A DNA stretch of 64,000 nucleotides from an uncultured Bacteroidales bacterium (GTDB lineage: Bacteria; Bacteroidota; Bacteroidia; Bacteroidales; Paludibacteraceae), in the NCBI GenBank assembly GCA_902798965.1, contig CADBYS010000001.1, forward strand, positions 124,001-188,000. Reading direction: 5' to 3'. How positions within the stretch are numbered: position 1 is the first letter of the stretch; each line of letters begins with the position of its first letter. The notes beneath the pieces are model-generated. The model saw only the letters and a program-made list of their open reading frames with translations, was not told the origin of the DNA and did not search any database. Below, in pieces: positions 16,543-28,992 of this stretch. The translations under genes and the position numbers were made by a program.

Positions 16543-17538
16543 CTATTGTAGATGTGTAGTTAATTCTTGAATGGCATACATCGGTGACTTGTGGGCATAG
16601 AGGATGTCGTACACGGCATCGACGATGGGCAGCTTGACCTTGAGTTTCTCGTTAGCCTGGTGGATGCAATACGTGCCGTAATATCCCTCGGCTACCATCT
16701 CCATCTCGAGTTGTGCCGCCTTGACGGAATAACCCATGCCAATCATCTGTCCGAACTGACGGTTACGGCTGAACTTGGAATACGCCGTAACGAGTACGTC
16801 GCCCAGATATCCGCTGGCATCGATGTCGCGCGGCACCGAACTGAGGGCTGCCGTGAAGTGCTCAATCTCCTGCAGGGCATTGCTGATGAGTACAGCTTGG
16901 AAATTGTCGCCGTAACGCAAGGACTGACATATACCTCCGGCAATGGAGTAGATATTCTTCATCACCGAGGTGTACTCCAATCCGATGATATCGACCGATG
17001 TGCATGTGCGCACGTACGATGTCTGGAACAGCGGCGCGAGTTGGTTAGCCCTGTCGCGGTTGGTGCAACCGATGGTGAGGTAACTGAGTCGCTGCAGCGC
17101 AATCTCCTCAGCATGGCAGGGCCCCGCTATGACCAGCATGTTCTCATCGGGCACGTTGAACTTCTCGTGCAGGTACTCGGTGACAATCTGGTTTTTCTCG
17201 GGGATCATTCCCTTGACAGCCGAGATGATGATCTTCGACCGCATGGTGCGACGGATCTTCTTGAGCGTAGGCTCGAGGTAGGGCGAGGGGATAGCCAGAA
17301 TGAGGATATCCGAATCGCGCACAACGATGTTGATGTCGTCGGTGAAATGTATGCGGCTGACATCGAACGATGCGCTGTTGAGATACGTGGGGTTCTTGCC
17401 TGTACGCTTGAACTCCTCAATCACTTCCGTACGCCGTATGAACCAGTTGACCTCATCGACATTCGTAAGCACAATCTTCGCTAACGCGGTAGCCCAACTA
17501 CCTCCGCCGACAATGGCTACTCTCTTGTTTTGCAACAT
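16543..17538 (-). CDS. gpsA: Glycerol-3-phosphate dehydrogenase [NAD(P)+]
   Basis: 331 residues. Makes sn-glycerol-3-phosphate from dihydroxyacetone phosphate for phospholipid synthesis. The N-terminal Rossmann motif is [22 protein letters not shown] and [11 protein letters not shown] are typical of GpsA, and the catalytic Lys lies in [12 protein letters not shown]. It is between lysS and pgi with gaps of 9 and 1 bases. Confidence 0.94.
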   Translation of the reverse strand: MLQNKRVAIVGGGSWATALAKIVLTNVDEVNWFIRRTEVIEEFKRTGKNPTYLNSASFDVSRIHFTDDINIVVRDSDILILAIPSPYLEPTLKKIRRTMRSKIIISAVKGMIPEKNQIVTEYLHEKFNVPDENMLVIAGPCHAEEIALQRLSYLTIGCTNRDRANQLAPLFQTSYVRTCTSVDIIGLEYTSVMKNIYSIAGGICQSLRYGDNFQAVLISNALQEIEHFTAALSSVPRDIDASGYLGDVLVTAYSKFSRNRQFGQMIGMGYSVKAAQLEMEMVAEGYYGTYCIHQANEKLKVKLPIVDAVYDILYAHKSPMYAIQELTTHLQ

Positions 17539-17547
17539 AGTATAGTC

Positions 17548-19107
17548 TTATTTTTCGGGTTTCATTGTTGGGAATAACAGTACCTCCTGTATGGTAGGTT
17601 GCCCTGTCATGAGTATGGCGAGTCGGTCGATACCGATACCGATACCTGATGTGGGCGGCATACCATACTCGAGTGCGCGTACGAAGTCATGGTCGATCAC
17701 CATAGCCTCGTCGTCGCCCTTGGCGGCAAGCTTCATCTGCTCTACGAAGCGCTCGTACTGGTCGATGGGGTCGTTGAGCTCGGAGTAGGCGTTAGCCAGC
17801 TCCTTGCCGTTGACCATGAGCTCGAAGCGCTCAGTGAGTCCGGGTTTGCTGCGATGCATCTTCGTCAGCGGCGACATCTCCACAGGATAATCGGTGATGA
17901 ACGTAGGTTGGATGAACTGCCCCTCGCAGGTCTCGCCGAAAATCTCGTCGATGAGTTTGCCTTTGCCCATATGGTCGGTATCTTCTACGCCGAGTGACTT
18001 GGCAAATGCGCGCAACTCATCCTCGCTCATGGCGGCAACATCCTTGCCTGTCTGCTCCTTGATGGCATCGAGGATAGGCAGACGGCGGTAAGGTGCTTTG
18101 AAGTCCACCTCATGATCTCCAATCTGTACCTTGGTTGTGCCGTTGACGGCTATGGCGATCTTCTCAAGCAGTTGCTCGGTGAACGACATCATCCAGTTGT
18201 AGTCCTTGTACTGCACGTATAGCTCCATGCAGGTGAACTCGGGGTTATGGCTGCGATCCATACCTTCGTTGCGGAAGTTACGGCCGATCTCATATACGCC
18301 CTCGAAACCTCCGACGATGAGTCGCTTGAGGTAAAGTTCGGTGGCAATACGCAGATACATATCCACATCGAGCGTGTTATGATGCGTGATGAACGGACGA
18401 GCGCTTGCTCCTCCGGCAATAGCCTGCAGGATAGGTGTCTCTACCTCGGTGTAGCCCGCCTCGTCGAATACCTGGCGCATGGTGCGCAGGATCGTGGCGC
18501 GCTTGAGGAAGGTATCCTTCACACCCTCGTTGACCACGAGATCGACGTAACGCTGACGATAGCGCTGCTCGGGATCGTTGAAGCCGTCGTACGCCACACC
18601 GTCCTTATACTTGACGATTGGCAGCGGACGTATGCTCTTGCTGAGCACTGTCAGCTTCTTGGCATGCACGGATATCTCGCCCATCTGTGTGCGGAACACG
18701 AATCCCTCAATGCCGATGAAGTCGCCGATATCCAGCAACTTCTTGAACACCACATTGTACATCTGCTGTTCGGGTGTCGTGGGCTGCTCGCCCTCGGCAA
18801 CCGGTGCCTGGATATCGTCGCGCGATACATATACCTGGATGCGCCCCTTGCTGTCCTGCAGCTCGATGAACGAGGCTTTGCCCATGATGCGCTTGGACAT
18901 CAGTCGTCCGGCTATGCTCACGGGCTTACCCGTGAACCACTCGGCATCAGGCTCCGGTGCGCCTTCCTCGCGATCCACGAAGCCGGCTTTGATATCTGTT
19001 GAATAACCTGTTACTACATATTCCGCTGCAGGGTAGGGATCGATGCCCATGTTACGTAACGCCTGCAAACTCTGACGGCGGACTTGTTCTTGTTCTGAAA
19101 GTTCCAT
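17548..19107 (-). CDS. lysS: Lysyl-tRNA synthetase, class II
   Basis: 519 residues. Charges tRNA-Lys. An N-terminal OB-fold anticodon-binding domain (about residues 60-160) precedes the class II catalytic core: motif 2 [20 protein letters not shown] and motif 3 [12 protein letters not shown]. It is the first gene of lysS-gpsA-pgi, with a promoter about 45 bases upstream. Confidence 0.96.
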   Translation of the reverse strand: MELSEQEQVRRQSLQALRNMGIDPYPAAEYVVTGYSTDIKAGFVDREEGAPEPDAEWFTGKPVSIAGRLMSKRIMGKASFIELQDSKGRIQVYVSRDDIQAPVAEGEQPTTPEQQMYNVVFKKLLDIGDFIGIEGFVFRTQMGEISVHAKKLTVLSKSIRPLPIVKYKDGVAYDGFNDPEQRYRQRYVDLVVNEGVKDTFLKRATILRTMRQVFDEAGYTEVETPILQAIAGGASARPFITHHNTLDVDMYLRIATELYLKRLIVGGFEGVYEIGRNFRNEGMDRSHNPEFTCMELYVQYKDYNWMMSFTEQLLEKIAIAVNGTTKVQIGDHEVDFKAPYRRLPILDAIKEQTGKDVAAMSEDELRAFAKSLGVEDTDHMGKGKLIDEIFGETCEGQFIQPTFITDYPVEMSPLTKMHRSKPGLTERFELMVNGKELANAYSELNDPIDQYERFVEQMKLAAKGDDEAMVIDHDFVRALEYGMPPTSGIGIGIDRLAILMTGQPTIQEVLLFPTMKPEK

Positions 19108-19149
19108 TCTATTTTACGATTTAATTAGCATATTTTTTGAAAAAACGTA

Positions 19150-19181
19150 CAAAGTTACGAAAAATTTTTCAAATTTGCAAA
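19150..19181 (-). promoter_or_regulatory. Bacteroidota promoter for lysS-gpsA-pgi
   Basis: On the minus strand: TTTG (19181-19178), 20 bases, TAACTTTG (19157-19150), the -33 box within ATTTGCAAAT. Transcription should start near 19145, giving a leader of about 40 bases. Confidence 0.85.
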
Positions 19182-19207
19182 TATTTGGTGATTTTTTTTC
19201 AAAAAAT

Positions 19208-20530
19208 TTATTTCTTGCCGTATTCAGGATTAAGATTACGCCTTACGAAGAATGTAACAATCACCGTGGCGATGCAGCAAGCGATGACCATCCAGAAGAA
19301 ATTCTGATAACCGAGTGCCTCTTGCAGGTAGCCGGCAAACATACCCGGAATCATCATCGACATCGCCATGAACGCCGTACAGATGGCGTAGTGGCTGGTG
19401 GTAAACTCACCTTCGGAGAAGTACATCATGTACAGCATATATGCCGTGAATCCGAATCCGTAACCGAACTGCTCGATAGCCAATGCGGCAGAGATAGCGA
19501 TGAGATTCGTAGGCAGGAACATACTCAGATATACGAAGCTGAAACAGGGCAGAGTCATACAGGCTGCCATGAGCCACATGGATTTCTTGAGTCCCACACG
19601 CGATGCATAGATACCTCCGCCTATACCTCCGATCATGAGGAAAGCAACACCGATTGTACCGTAAACGATACCTACCGTTTCGGTAGCCAAGCCCAGGCCA
19701 CCGTTCTCTTGCGATGCGACGAGGAAGGGATTGATCATCTTAATGAGGAAAGCTTCCGGCAGTCGGTACACGAGCATAAAGATGAGCGCCAACAATAGTC
19801 CCGGCTTTTGGAAATAGGTAACGAATGTGCGTGCGAACTCCTTGAAAACATTGTTCGCCGCCTCCGCGTCATTATTGATACTTGGTTTGTCGGTGTCGGG
19901 TTTGGGCAGGAAAAACATGTGCCAAACGCTAACCAACGCAAAGATGACGGAGGTAACGAGCAGGGTGAGTTGCCAGGCGAGAGGGATGTTGCCGGTCTTC
20001 GTTTCCAGCAAGCCGGCGATGACAAGAAGGATGCCCTGACCGAAGATGCTCGAGAGACGATAGAACACGGAACGTGCTCCGACGAACGCAGCCTGCTGAT
20101 GCGTGGTGAGGGCAAGCATATAGAAGCCGTCGGCTGCAATATCGTGCGTGGCTGATGCAAACGCCGTGATGAAGAACAGCACGAGCATGATGTAGAACAG
20201 TGAGATGGGGGTCTCGCTCGCTGCTATCATGCTTGCATCGGGATGAGGCATGGAGAGGGTAAGAAGGATGAACACGGCGGTCATCAGAATCTGCATGGAC
20301 AGGATCCACCAACGTTTGGTCTTGAACATATCAACAAACGGACTCCAGAACGGCTTGATAAGCCATGGGAAGTACAACCACGAGGTGAAGAATGCCATCT
20401 CGCCGTTGGGAACACCCATGCGCGTAAAAAGCATCACGGAGATGTTGTTGACCAGGAAGTAAGGGATTCCTTCCGCAAAATAGAGGGTAGGAATCCAGAA
20501 CCAGGGACTTTTTGTAAGATTTGTTTTCAT
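19208..20530 (-). CDS. AmpG-like major facilitator transporter
   Basis: 440 residues, about 12 membrane helices. AmpG/SLC33-type MFS features are the N-terminal WIPTLYFAEGIPYFLVN, KPFWSPFVDMFKTKRWW, and ATHDIAADGFYM. AmpG proteins import anhydro-muropeptides or related amino sugars; the substrate here is not certain. Its ATG overlaps the stop of the preceding phosphodiester glycosidase gene by four bases (ATGA), so the two are translationally coupled, suggesting it imports what that enzyme releases. Confidence 0.75.
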   Translation of the reverse strand: MKTNLTKSPWFWIPTLYFAEGIPYFLVNNISVMLFTRMGVPNGEMAFFTSWLYFPWLIKPFWSPFVDMFKTKRWWILSMQILMTAVFILLTLSMPHPDASMIAASETPISLFYIMLVLFFITAFASATHDIAADGFYMLALTTHQQAAFVGARSVFYRLSSIFGQGILLVIAGLLETKTGNIPLAWQLTLLVTSVIFALVSVWHMFFLPKPDTDKPSINNDAEAANNVFKEFARTFVTYFQKPGLLLALIFMLVYRLPEAFLIKMINPFLVASQENGGLGLATETVGIVYGTIGVAFLMIGGIGGGIYASRVGLKKSMWLMAACMTLPCFSFVYLSMFLPTNLIAISAALAIEQFGYGFGFTAYMLYMMYFSEGEFTTSHYAICTAFMAMSMMIPGMFAGYLQEALGYQNFFWMVIACCIATVIVTFFVRRNLNPEYGKK

Positions 20531-22860
20531 TGTATTTTGTTTCCTTTTATATCGTAAATGGTATTGTTAATAAGGATATAGAGTTGTCCGTCGATGAGCA
20601 GTTTCATCGGTTTGCAATCCACGTTGATAGTGGGGATGGCATCCTCAATCTGCTGCCAGGAGTTATATACGCAAGTTATTGCATACAACTCGAAGCGGTA
20701 GTCGGTATTCTTTTGCACGTTATCGAGCAGGCACTTGAACTTTTCGATGGCAAGCGGGAAGCTGCTTGCGTCGGGATTGTCGGTAAAGACACTAAGTGGC
20801 AAGTGCAGTCGGTAACTGATAGCTGTTTGGCTATCGCTCGTGGCAGGGGCTTCGGCATCCACGGGCTGGGTGTGCCGGGCGCTGTTGGCGGAGTGGGTGG
20901 TGACGGTTGCGGACTTGATATCCACACCATCAGGTGTGAGTATATCGATATATACTTCCACCGGTCTGCCGAACAAGGTAAGATTGACTTCCTGTTCCCA
21001 AGCTGCGCCACGCGTGGTGGAGAAGTTGAGGATGGTATCGTGGCTAAGGCAAGTATTCATGCTCGCCTCTGAGGCAATCTGCACGTTGGCAATCAGGCTG
21101 TCGGTATGGTTGCCCAGTGTGCCGTAGATCATCGTTCTGCCGTTGTGTACGCCGCTCAGTTCGCCTTGCGTATTGACCTTGGCAATCATAGTGTCGGCAC
21201 TTACCCAGGTTACCATAGCGGGATTGACAGGCAGCTCGCCGGCTGCGGAGAGAGAGTAGAGCTCGATGGCATATGGGTCGAGATCGGCTATGACGCTATC
21301 AAGGGCTATGCGGAAATCCCCCTGTTCTATATGTATGGCTCGTTCGATACGTGCCGCGCCGGCCGTGGCGATGAGTATGCCGTCACCTCCGGTAGCCGAG
21401 GCGGTAAAGCAGTGGCCGTCGTCGCTAACTGTGCCGAGTGATGCGGGCTCGCAGCTGAGCGTGAAGTCGGGATAATCGTCGGCAATCAGCATCCCGTATC
21501 GGTTATACGCGCGCACGTGTGGCGTATAAGAGGAATAGGACGGTAGGTTGAGCTCATCGAGCATGTTGTCGTGGAAGAGCAGAGTAGCGGGGGTATCGTC
21601 GTCCGGTGCTGTGGAAAAGAGAAAGATGGCGTTGCTCACGGCACGCGGGTTGGCCTCGGTCGTGGGGTTGAGTATCCGTCCGCCAAGGTTGAACTGGGCA
21701 CTGCCTCCGCCATCGGCACCCATCGCATCGTTCGCACCAAAGTGGCGGAGTATGGAGCACATCTCGTGCGTGTACATGCCGGGTTTCTCCATCACAAGCA
21801 TGAATAGCCGTTGATGGTCGGCTGTGATGCCAAAGCCCGTGCGGGGGTAGTTCTGGTTGTTGTACTGCTCCGCCCAGTTGCGGAAACGTAGTCGTCCGTT
21901 CTTCATTACCAGGCAGTTACCTGCGCTGAGCTGGGCTATGTCGGGGTATTGCTCGGTAAGGGCGGCATAGATGCCGATGGTGAAATGGATCGTGTCGCCT
22001 ATGGCAGCCCGTTGCAGGAACGTCTTGCGTGTGCCACGAGCTTGAAGAACGGCCTGATGGTCGGCAATCAGCGTGCCGCCTGTGGTGTTCGTGCTGCGGA
22101 CTATGCCGTGCATCTCCTGATTGATCTTCCACTCGCCCGTGAGGTCAAGTACAACTTCGTACAGGTCATCCACGCTACGCGTGGGGTTAGTCCCTAAGTC
22201 GCTGTTGAACAGCACTATCTCATTCTCGTTGGGGTTGGTGCGGTTACGGTTTGTCTCGCGCAGTTTCTTGCTCACGGTATCAATGCGCACGTGGCTGTCC
22301 CAACTATATTGGTCAATCCATGCTTTGCCGTCAGTATCGATCATGAGAAACCCGAGCTCCTGCTTCTGCTCTTCTTCAGGCAGTCCGAGCGAGGCTGCCA
22401 CGCCTAATCCCCAGTTGGTGATGGAAGCGCCGATCTTGCTGTTGCTTACTTGCCCCGTGCATGCCACGCCCACAAGTCCCTCGTTGTTCGTCGTTTCCCA
22501 GAAGTTGCAATTGACCGATCCTACGCTACGATGACCGGCACTGTCCAGACGATGATGGGCTGCCACCATCGATTCGGTTTTGCCGATAGTTGTAGCATGA
22601 CTCTCCTCAACGCGGATGTAAGGATTTGTGAGATCAATGTCGTAGAGGTAACAGTTGCGTGTATTCGAACTGTTGGTAATAGTGAAACGCGTATAGGTCA
22701 CTCCCGGGGCTACAGGATACGAGGCGATCGTATCAATGGAGTAGGTGAGAATGGTTGTACTATCCTGATTAGTCTGGATAGGTATCGAGCCATGCCCCGA
22801 TGAGGCAAATGCTGAAACTCCCATTAGGAGTAACATGAGTGATATAATTTGTGTTTTCAT
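20527..22860 (-). CDS. Secreted NAGPA-type phosphodiester glycosidase
   Basis: 777 residues with signal peptide MKTQIISLMLLLMGVSAFA. The core (about residues 60-430) matches the phosphodiester glycosidase family, related to the human enzyme that uncovers mannose-6-phosphate by removing N-acetylglucosamine: NCNFWETTNNEG, PRTGFGITADHQRLFMLVME and GADGGGSAQFNLGG near residue 385. Residues 530-600 look like a bacterial Ig-like (Big_2) domain. The C-terminus ends LYILINNTIYDIKGNKIQ, like short tails seen on secreted Bacteroidales proteins. It likely acts outside the inner membrane on sugar-phosphodiester material such as wall polymers. First gene of a two-gene unit with the AmpG-like transporter. 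Confidence 0.8.
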   Translation of the reverse strand: MKTQIISLMLLLMGVSAFASSGHGSIPIQTNQDSTTILTYSIDTIASYPVAPGVTYTRFTITNSSNTRNCYLYDIDLTNPYIRVEESHATTIGKTESMVAAHHRLDSAGHRSVGSVNCNFWETTNNEGLVGVACTGQVSNSKIGASITNWGLGVAASLGLPEEEQKQELGFLMIDTDGKAWIDQYSWDSHVRIDTVSKKLRETNRNRTNPNENEIVLFNSDLGTNPTRSVDDLYEVVLDLTGEWKINQEMHGIVRSTNTTGGTLIADHQAVLQARGTRKTFLQRAAIGDTIHFTIGIYAALTEQYPDIAQLSAGNCLVMKNGRLRFRNWAEQYNNQNYPRTGFGITADHQRLFMLVMEKPGMYTHEMCSILRHFGANDAMGADGGGSAQFNLGGRILNPTTEANPRAVSNAIFLFSTAPDDDTPATLLFHDNMLDELNLPSYSSYTPHVRAYNRYGMLIADDYPDFTLSCEPASLGTVSDDGHCFTASATGGDGILIATAGAARIERAIHIEQGDFRIALDSVIADLDPYAIELYSLSAAGELPVNPAMVTWVSADTMIAKVNTQGELSGVHNGRTMIYGTLGNHTDSLIANVQIASEASMNTCLSHDTILNFSTTRGAAWEQEVNLTLFGRPVEVYIDILTPDGVDIKSATVTTHSANSARHTQPVDAEAPATSDSQTAISYRLHLPLSVFTDNPDASSFPLAIEKFKCLLDNVQKNTDYRFELYAITCVYNSWQQIEDAIPTINVDCKPMKLLIDGQLYILINNTIYDIKGNKIQ

Positions 22861-22901
22861 GATGATAACCGTTAGTTCGTGATTGAAACCGTTTGGTTGT
22901 G

Positions 22902-22933
22902 CAAAGATACAAAAAAATCTTCATTTTTACAAA
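22902..22933 (-). promoter_or_regulatory. Bacteroidota promoter for the glycosidase-transporter unit
   Basis: On the minus strand: TTTG (22933-22930), 20 bases, TATCTTTG (22909-22902). Transcription should start near 22897, about 37 bases before the start codon. This is the only one of the nine promoters here without the TTGCAAAT word. Confidence 0.75.
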
Positions 22934-23000
22934 TGAAAATGCAAGAATAGGCATATTTTGTGCATTTTTTCTTAAAATGTTGCATTTTTTTTGTCTAAAA

Positions 23001-23032
23001 CTTGCAAATATGCAAAATTTTTTGTATCTTTG
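23001..23032 (+). promoter_or_regulatory. Bacteroidota promoter for the 13-gene CNNM-to-glycosyltransferase unit
   Basis: CTTG at 23001-23004 (within CTTGCAAATAT), 20 bases, TATCTTTG at 23025-23032. TGCATTTTTT occurs twice just upstream (22971 and 22981). Transcription should start near 23037, which rules out start codons before it. Confidence 0.8.
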
Positions 23033-23072
23033 TAGCCGAAATGTCTACCTACGGGATTCGGACATTAAATAT

Positions 23073-24158
23073 ATGGGATTATTATTAATATTTTTGCTCA
23101 TCACACTATTGGTGTCGTTCTTGTGCTCTACGCTGGAATCTGTGCTGATGACTACGACACTTTCTTACATTTCACTTCGTGAGGACGAGGGGGATAATGC
23201 GGCCGTTTTATTTAAGCAATACAAGTTGGATACGGAGCGTCCGCTGGCAGCAATTCTGTCGCTGAATACGATAGCAAACACGGTAGGTTCGGTAGGCATA
23301 GGCATGCAGGCTACGCTTGTGTTCGGTAATGCCTGGGTAGGCCTGACAAGTGCTGTTGTAACCTTGCTTATTCTGATCTTTGCTGAGATCATACCGAAGA
23401 CTATCGGCACGAAATATTGGAAATCGCTGATGCCTTTCACAGCATATACAATCAAAGGATTGATTGTTGTGATGTTTCCGTTTGTGCTGTTGGTGCATTA
23501 TATCACGCGCATCTTTCATGACGATGACGGTTTGGGTGACAATACCGTATCGCGTGAGGAGGTAAGTGCGATGGCCAATGTAGGTGAAGAGGAAGGTGTG
23601 ATTGAGCAGGACGAGAACAAGATCATCCAGAACATCATCCGCTTGGATGAGATCAAGGCCTTTGAGGTGATGACTCCGCGTGTGGTAGCTGCCATAGCTC
23701 CGGAGAAGATGACGCTACGCGAGTATTACGACAGTGATGCGTACGACCACTTCTCGCGAATACCGGTTTATGCTGAGTCACAAGAGTTTATCACGGGTTA
23801 CGTGCTGCGTGACGATGCGCTGGAAGACTTGGCTGAGGATCATTTCGATACGCGCCTGGGTGATATCAAGCGTTCGCTGCCGTACTTCAACGAAGATACT
23901 TCGATATCCGATATTTTCGACGCAATGCTTAAGCAGAAGAGTCAGATTGCGTTGGTGATTGACGAGTATGGTTGTTTCCAGGGAATCATCACCCTGGAGG
24001 ATATCATCGAGACCATCTTCGGCTTCGAGATTATCGATGAGAACGACGTGATAACGGATATGCAGCAATATGCTCGCGAGCGTTGGCAGAAACGTCAGAA
24101 ACGTATTGCCAAACATATGAAATCTGCGGAAACGATGGCGGACAATGTGACGGAATGA
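23073..24158 (+). CDS. CNNM/CorC-type membrane protein with CBS domains
   Basis: 361 residues. N-terminal CNNM (DUF21) membrane domain (about residues 1-150; AEIIPKTIGTKYW is characteristic) and two CBS motifs (about residues 205-320; VMTPRVVAAIAP, LVIDEYGCFQGIITLEDIIE). The family is linked to Mg2+ or other divalent cation transport. The C-terminal CorC/HlyC domain present in many relatives is absent; the protein ends in a basic tail. I chose ATG 23073 because the frame upstream crosses the promoter. It abuts the next gene by one base. Confidence 0.85.
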   Translation: MGLLLIFLLITLLVSFLCSTLESVLMTTTLSYISLREDEGDNAAVLFKQYKLDTERPLAAILSLNTIANTVGSVGIGMQATLVFGNAWVGLTSAVVTLLILIFAEIIPKTIGTKYWKSLMPFTAYTIKGLIVVMFPFVLLVHYITRIFHDDDGLGDNTVSREEVSAMANVGEEEGVIEQDENKIIQNIIRLDEIKAFEVMTPRVVAAIAPEKMTLREYYDSDAYDHFSRIPVYAESQEFITGYVLRDDALEDLAEDHFDTRLGDIKRSLPYFNEDTSISDIFDAMLKQKSQIALVIDEYGCFQGIITLEDIIETIFGFEIIDENDVITDMQQYARERWQKRQKRIAKHMKSAETMADNVTE

Positions 24159-24159
24159 G

Positions 24160-25341
24160 ATGAATCTGACTGTGTATGATAATCTGCTTACGTTGGTAAG
24201 GAATGCCATCCTCGATGTGAATACTCCCTTGCCATCAGCCCCTGACTGGCAAGAGTTGATTCGCATGGCACGCTTGCACGGCATAGAGCCTTTGATGTAC
24301 GATGCTGCATTACGATTGCCGGCAGAGCAGGTACCGGACAAGGCGTTGGCTATGCAGATGAAGCAGGTGTGCGTATATCAGATGCAACAGCAAACCCAAT
24401 GGATACCCCGTATCCGTAAGGCGGTTGAAGCGTTGCGGGCAAAAAATATTGAGCCTGTGCTGCTCAAGGGATTCGGTTTGGCGGATCTGTACCCCAAACC
24501 ATACTTGCGCAGCTGGGGCGATGCGGATATTTGGGTAGGAATCAAGGCGTATCATCCCGCTTGCGGGGCACTACGCGAGGCGTTCCCCGAAGCCATCCAT
24601 CATGACGAGGAGTACGAGGAACTGAAGCATTACGGTATAGTCTTTCCGGACAGTAACGCCATAGAGCTGCATCGCATTGCGATGGATTTCCCTACGCGCC
24701 CGGAGGAAGCCTATTGGCAGATGCTGGAGGTGGAAGGGATGCGCGAGGCGATCGCACATGGCAAGAGATGTCTGGATGGCTTGATTCCTGTGCCCGGCGG
24801 AGCATTCAATACCCTGTTCCTGTTCCTGCATATGTGGGAACACTTCTGCGGCACGGGAATGCCGCTGAAGCAGGTGCTGGATATAGCGCTGTTCGTGCGA
24901 AGCGAGTATGAGCCGCTGACGGAGGATGAGAAGCGCAGGTGGGACACTTATCTGTCAACGCACCTTGAACGATTCCATCTGTCGGAAGCCTGGCAATTGG
25001 TTGCCTGTGTGACGCGTTATGTGACAGGCATACGTCTGCCGCTTACAGACGAGAAAGAAAAGCCTGACAACCGGCAACAACGTTTCTTGGAGCGCGTGCT
25101 GGCGGAAGGTATGTGCCGGGAGAAAGAGTTTGCCTTGGGAGGCTCGGACAGATATGACGAACGTGAGCGGGTAAAGCAGTTGCCTGTGTGGCGAAGGAAG
25201 ATCATCACGCTCCGTGGCAGGTTTGCCCATGCACGGTTCTTGCGGCAGTTCTCGCCCGAGTATGCACGGCATACCTTGTGGGCAGCGATTGGCAAGGGAA
25301 TACGGCGAACGATACGCAGAGAAAGGATGATTGATTATTGA
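24160..25341 (+). CDS. Nucleotidyltransferase-family protein (PF14907 type)
   Basis: 393 residues. The segment PVLLKGFGLADLYP followed by YLRSWGDADIWV is the hallmark of the putative nucleotidyltransferase family in which LLKG and R-x-x-GDxD form the active site. Members are often found near polysaccharide or lipid-modification genes; the substrate is unknown. It starts one base after the CNNM gene stop and its own stop overlaps the next start. Confidence 0.75.
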   Translation: MNLTVYDNLLTLVRNAILDVNTPLPSAPDWQELIRMARLHGIEPLMYDAALRLPAEQVPDKALAMQMKQVCVYQMQQQTQWIPRIRKAVEALRAKNIEPVLLKGFGLADLYPKPYLRSWGDADIWVGIKAYHPACGALREAFPEAIHHDEEYEELKHYGIVFPDSNAIELHRIAMDFPTRPEEAYWQMLEVEGMREAIAHGKRCLDGLIPVPGGAFNTLFLFLHMWEHFCGTGMPLKQVLDIALFVRSEYEPLTEDEKRRWDTYLSTHLERFHLSEAWQLVACVTRYVTGIRLPLTDEKEKPDNRQQRFLERVLAEGMCREKEFALGGSDRYDERERVKQLPVWRRKIITLRGRFAHARFLRQFSPEYARHTLWAAIGKGIRRTIRRERMIDY

Positions 25342-26444
25342 TGAATTGTATGATGAATATGAAACGGTATATAGTTAGTTTGTTGGTATGCATAGCGATA
25401 GGTATGCCGATGCATGCATATACGGTAGTTATTGATGCGGGTCACGGAGGTGATGACCCTGGTGCTATAGGGCGTGTGGCTCGCGAGAAAGTGTTGAACC
25501 TGAATGCAGCACTTCAGTTGGGCGAGATGATCAAGGAAGCGTATCCGGAAGTGGAGGTAATCTATACGCGTAAGACGGATGTGTTCATCCCTCTGCATCA
25601 ACGTGCGGATATAGCGAACAAGAGCAAGGCGGATCTGTTCATCAGTATCCATGCCAACGCATCGGATAATCGGAATGCAAGTGGTGCAGAGACCTTCGTG
25701 TTAGGTACCGAACGTATGGAGGACAACCTGGATATCGCCATGCGCGAGAACTCGGTAATCAAGATGGAGGCCGATTATCAGAGCTCGTACGAAGGTTTTG
25801 ACCCGAACAGCATCGATTCGTATATCATGTTCGATCTGCTGCAGTCGGACTATATGAATCAGTCGTTGCAGTTTGCTACCTTGGTGCAGAAGCAGTTTGT
25901 GGACAGCCTGAAACGTGGCGATCGCGGTGTGCGTCAAGCAGCGTTTCTGGTTTTGCTGCGTACGGCTTGTCCGTCGGTACTCATAGAGATGGGATTCGTC
26001 AGCAACCGCGATGAAGAACGGTTCCTGGCCAGTGAGGCGGGAAAGATAGGCATAACACGTTCTATCTTCCGCGCTTTCTCGCAATTCTACAAACCCGGTC
26101 AGGTTGTGCCTGTATTGAAATCGGATAGCATAAAAGTGCCTACTACTCAGGAACAGATAACGCAATCCATACAGGAAAAGAAATCTGCTATCACCTACAA
26201 GATTCAGATATTCAGCAGCAGGAACAAAATAAAGAATACTGATCCCTGTTTCTTGGGACTGAAGAACTGCACGTATAAGAAAGATGGCGTGTGGTACAAA
26301 TATATGTACGGAAACTGCAAGACCTATCAGGAAGCCAAGAAACTGCAAGAAACGGTGAAGAAGAAATTCAAGGACTGCATTGTTGTGGCATTTGATGGTG
26401 ATGAGCAGATTCCCGTAAAGAAAGCAATAGAATTACAGAAATAA
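25341..26444 (+). CDS. N-acetylmuramoyl-L-alanine amidase
   Basis: 367 residues from this start. Amidase_3 domain: VVIDAGHGGDDPGAIG with zinc-binding His, FISIHANAS with the second His, and EMGFVSNRDEE. It cuts the peptide from the glycan in peptidoglycan, in the periplasm. The C-terminal 90 residues (TYKIQIFSSRNKI, YMYGNCKTYQEAKKLQ) look like a SPOR-type domain that binds denuded glycans at the division site. Several starts are possible: ATG 25341 overlaps the previous stop (TGATG), while ATG 25359 gives a clean signal peptide MKRYIVSLLVCIAIGMPMHA. Confidence 0.9.
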   Translation: MNCMMNMKRYIVSLLVCIAIGMPMHAYTVVIDAGHGGDDPGAIGRVAREKVLNLNAALQLGEMIKEAYPEVEVIYTRKTDVFIPLHQRADIANKSKADLFISIHANASDNRNASGAETFVLGTERMEDNLDIAMRENSVIKMEADYQSSYEGFDPNSIDSYIMFDLLQSDYMNQSLQFATLVQKQFVDSLKRGDRGVRQAAFLVLLRTACPSVLIEMGFVSNRDEERFLASEAGKIGITRSIFRAFSQFYKPGQVVPVLKSDSIKVPTTQEQITQSIQEKKSAITYKIQIFSSRNKIKNTDPCFLGLKNCTYKKDGVWYKYMYGNCKTYQEAKKLQETVKKKFKDCIVVAFDGDEQIPVKKAIELQK

Positions 26445-26445
26445 T

Positions 26446-28969
<2,524 letters not shown>

Positions 28970-28992
28970 GAAACGATTAAATAGAAGAAGAC

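Noticed and set aside
22893..23072. Longer N-terminus for the CNNM protein
   Set aside because: It would start upstream of the predicted promoter and transcription start.
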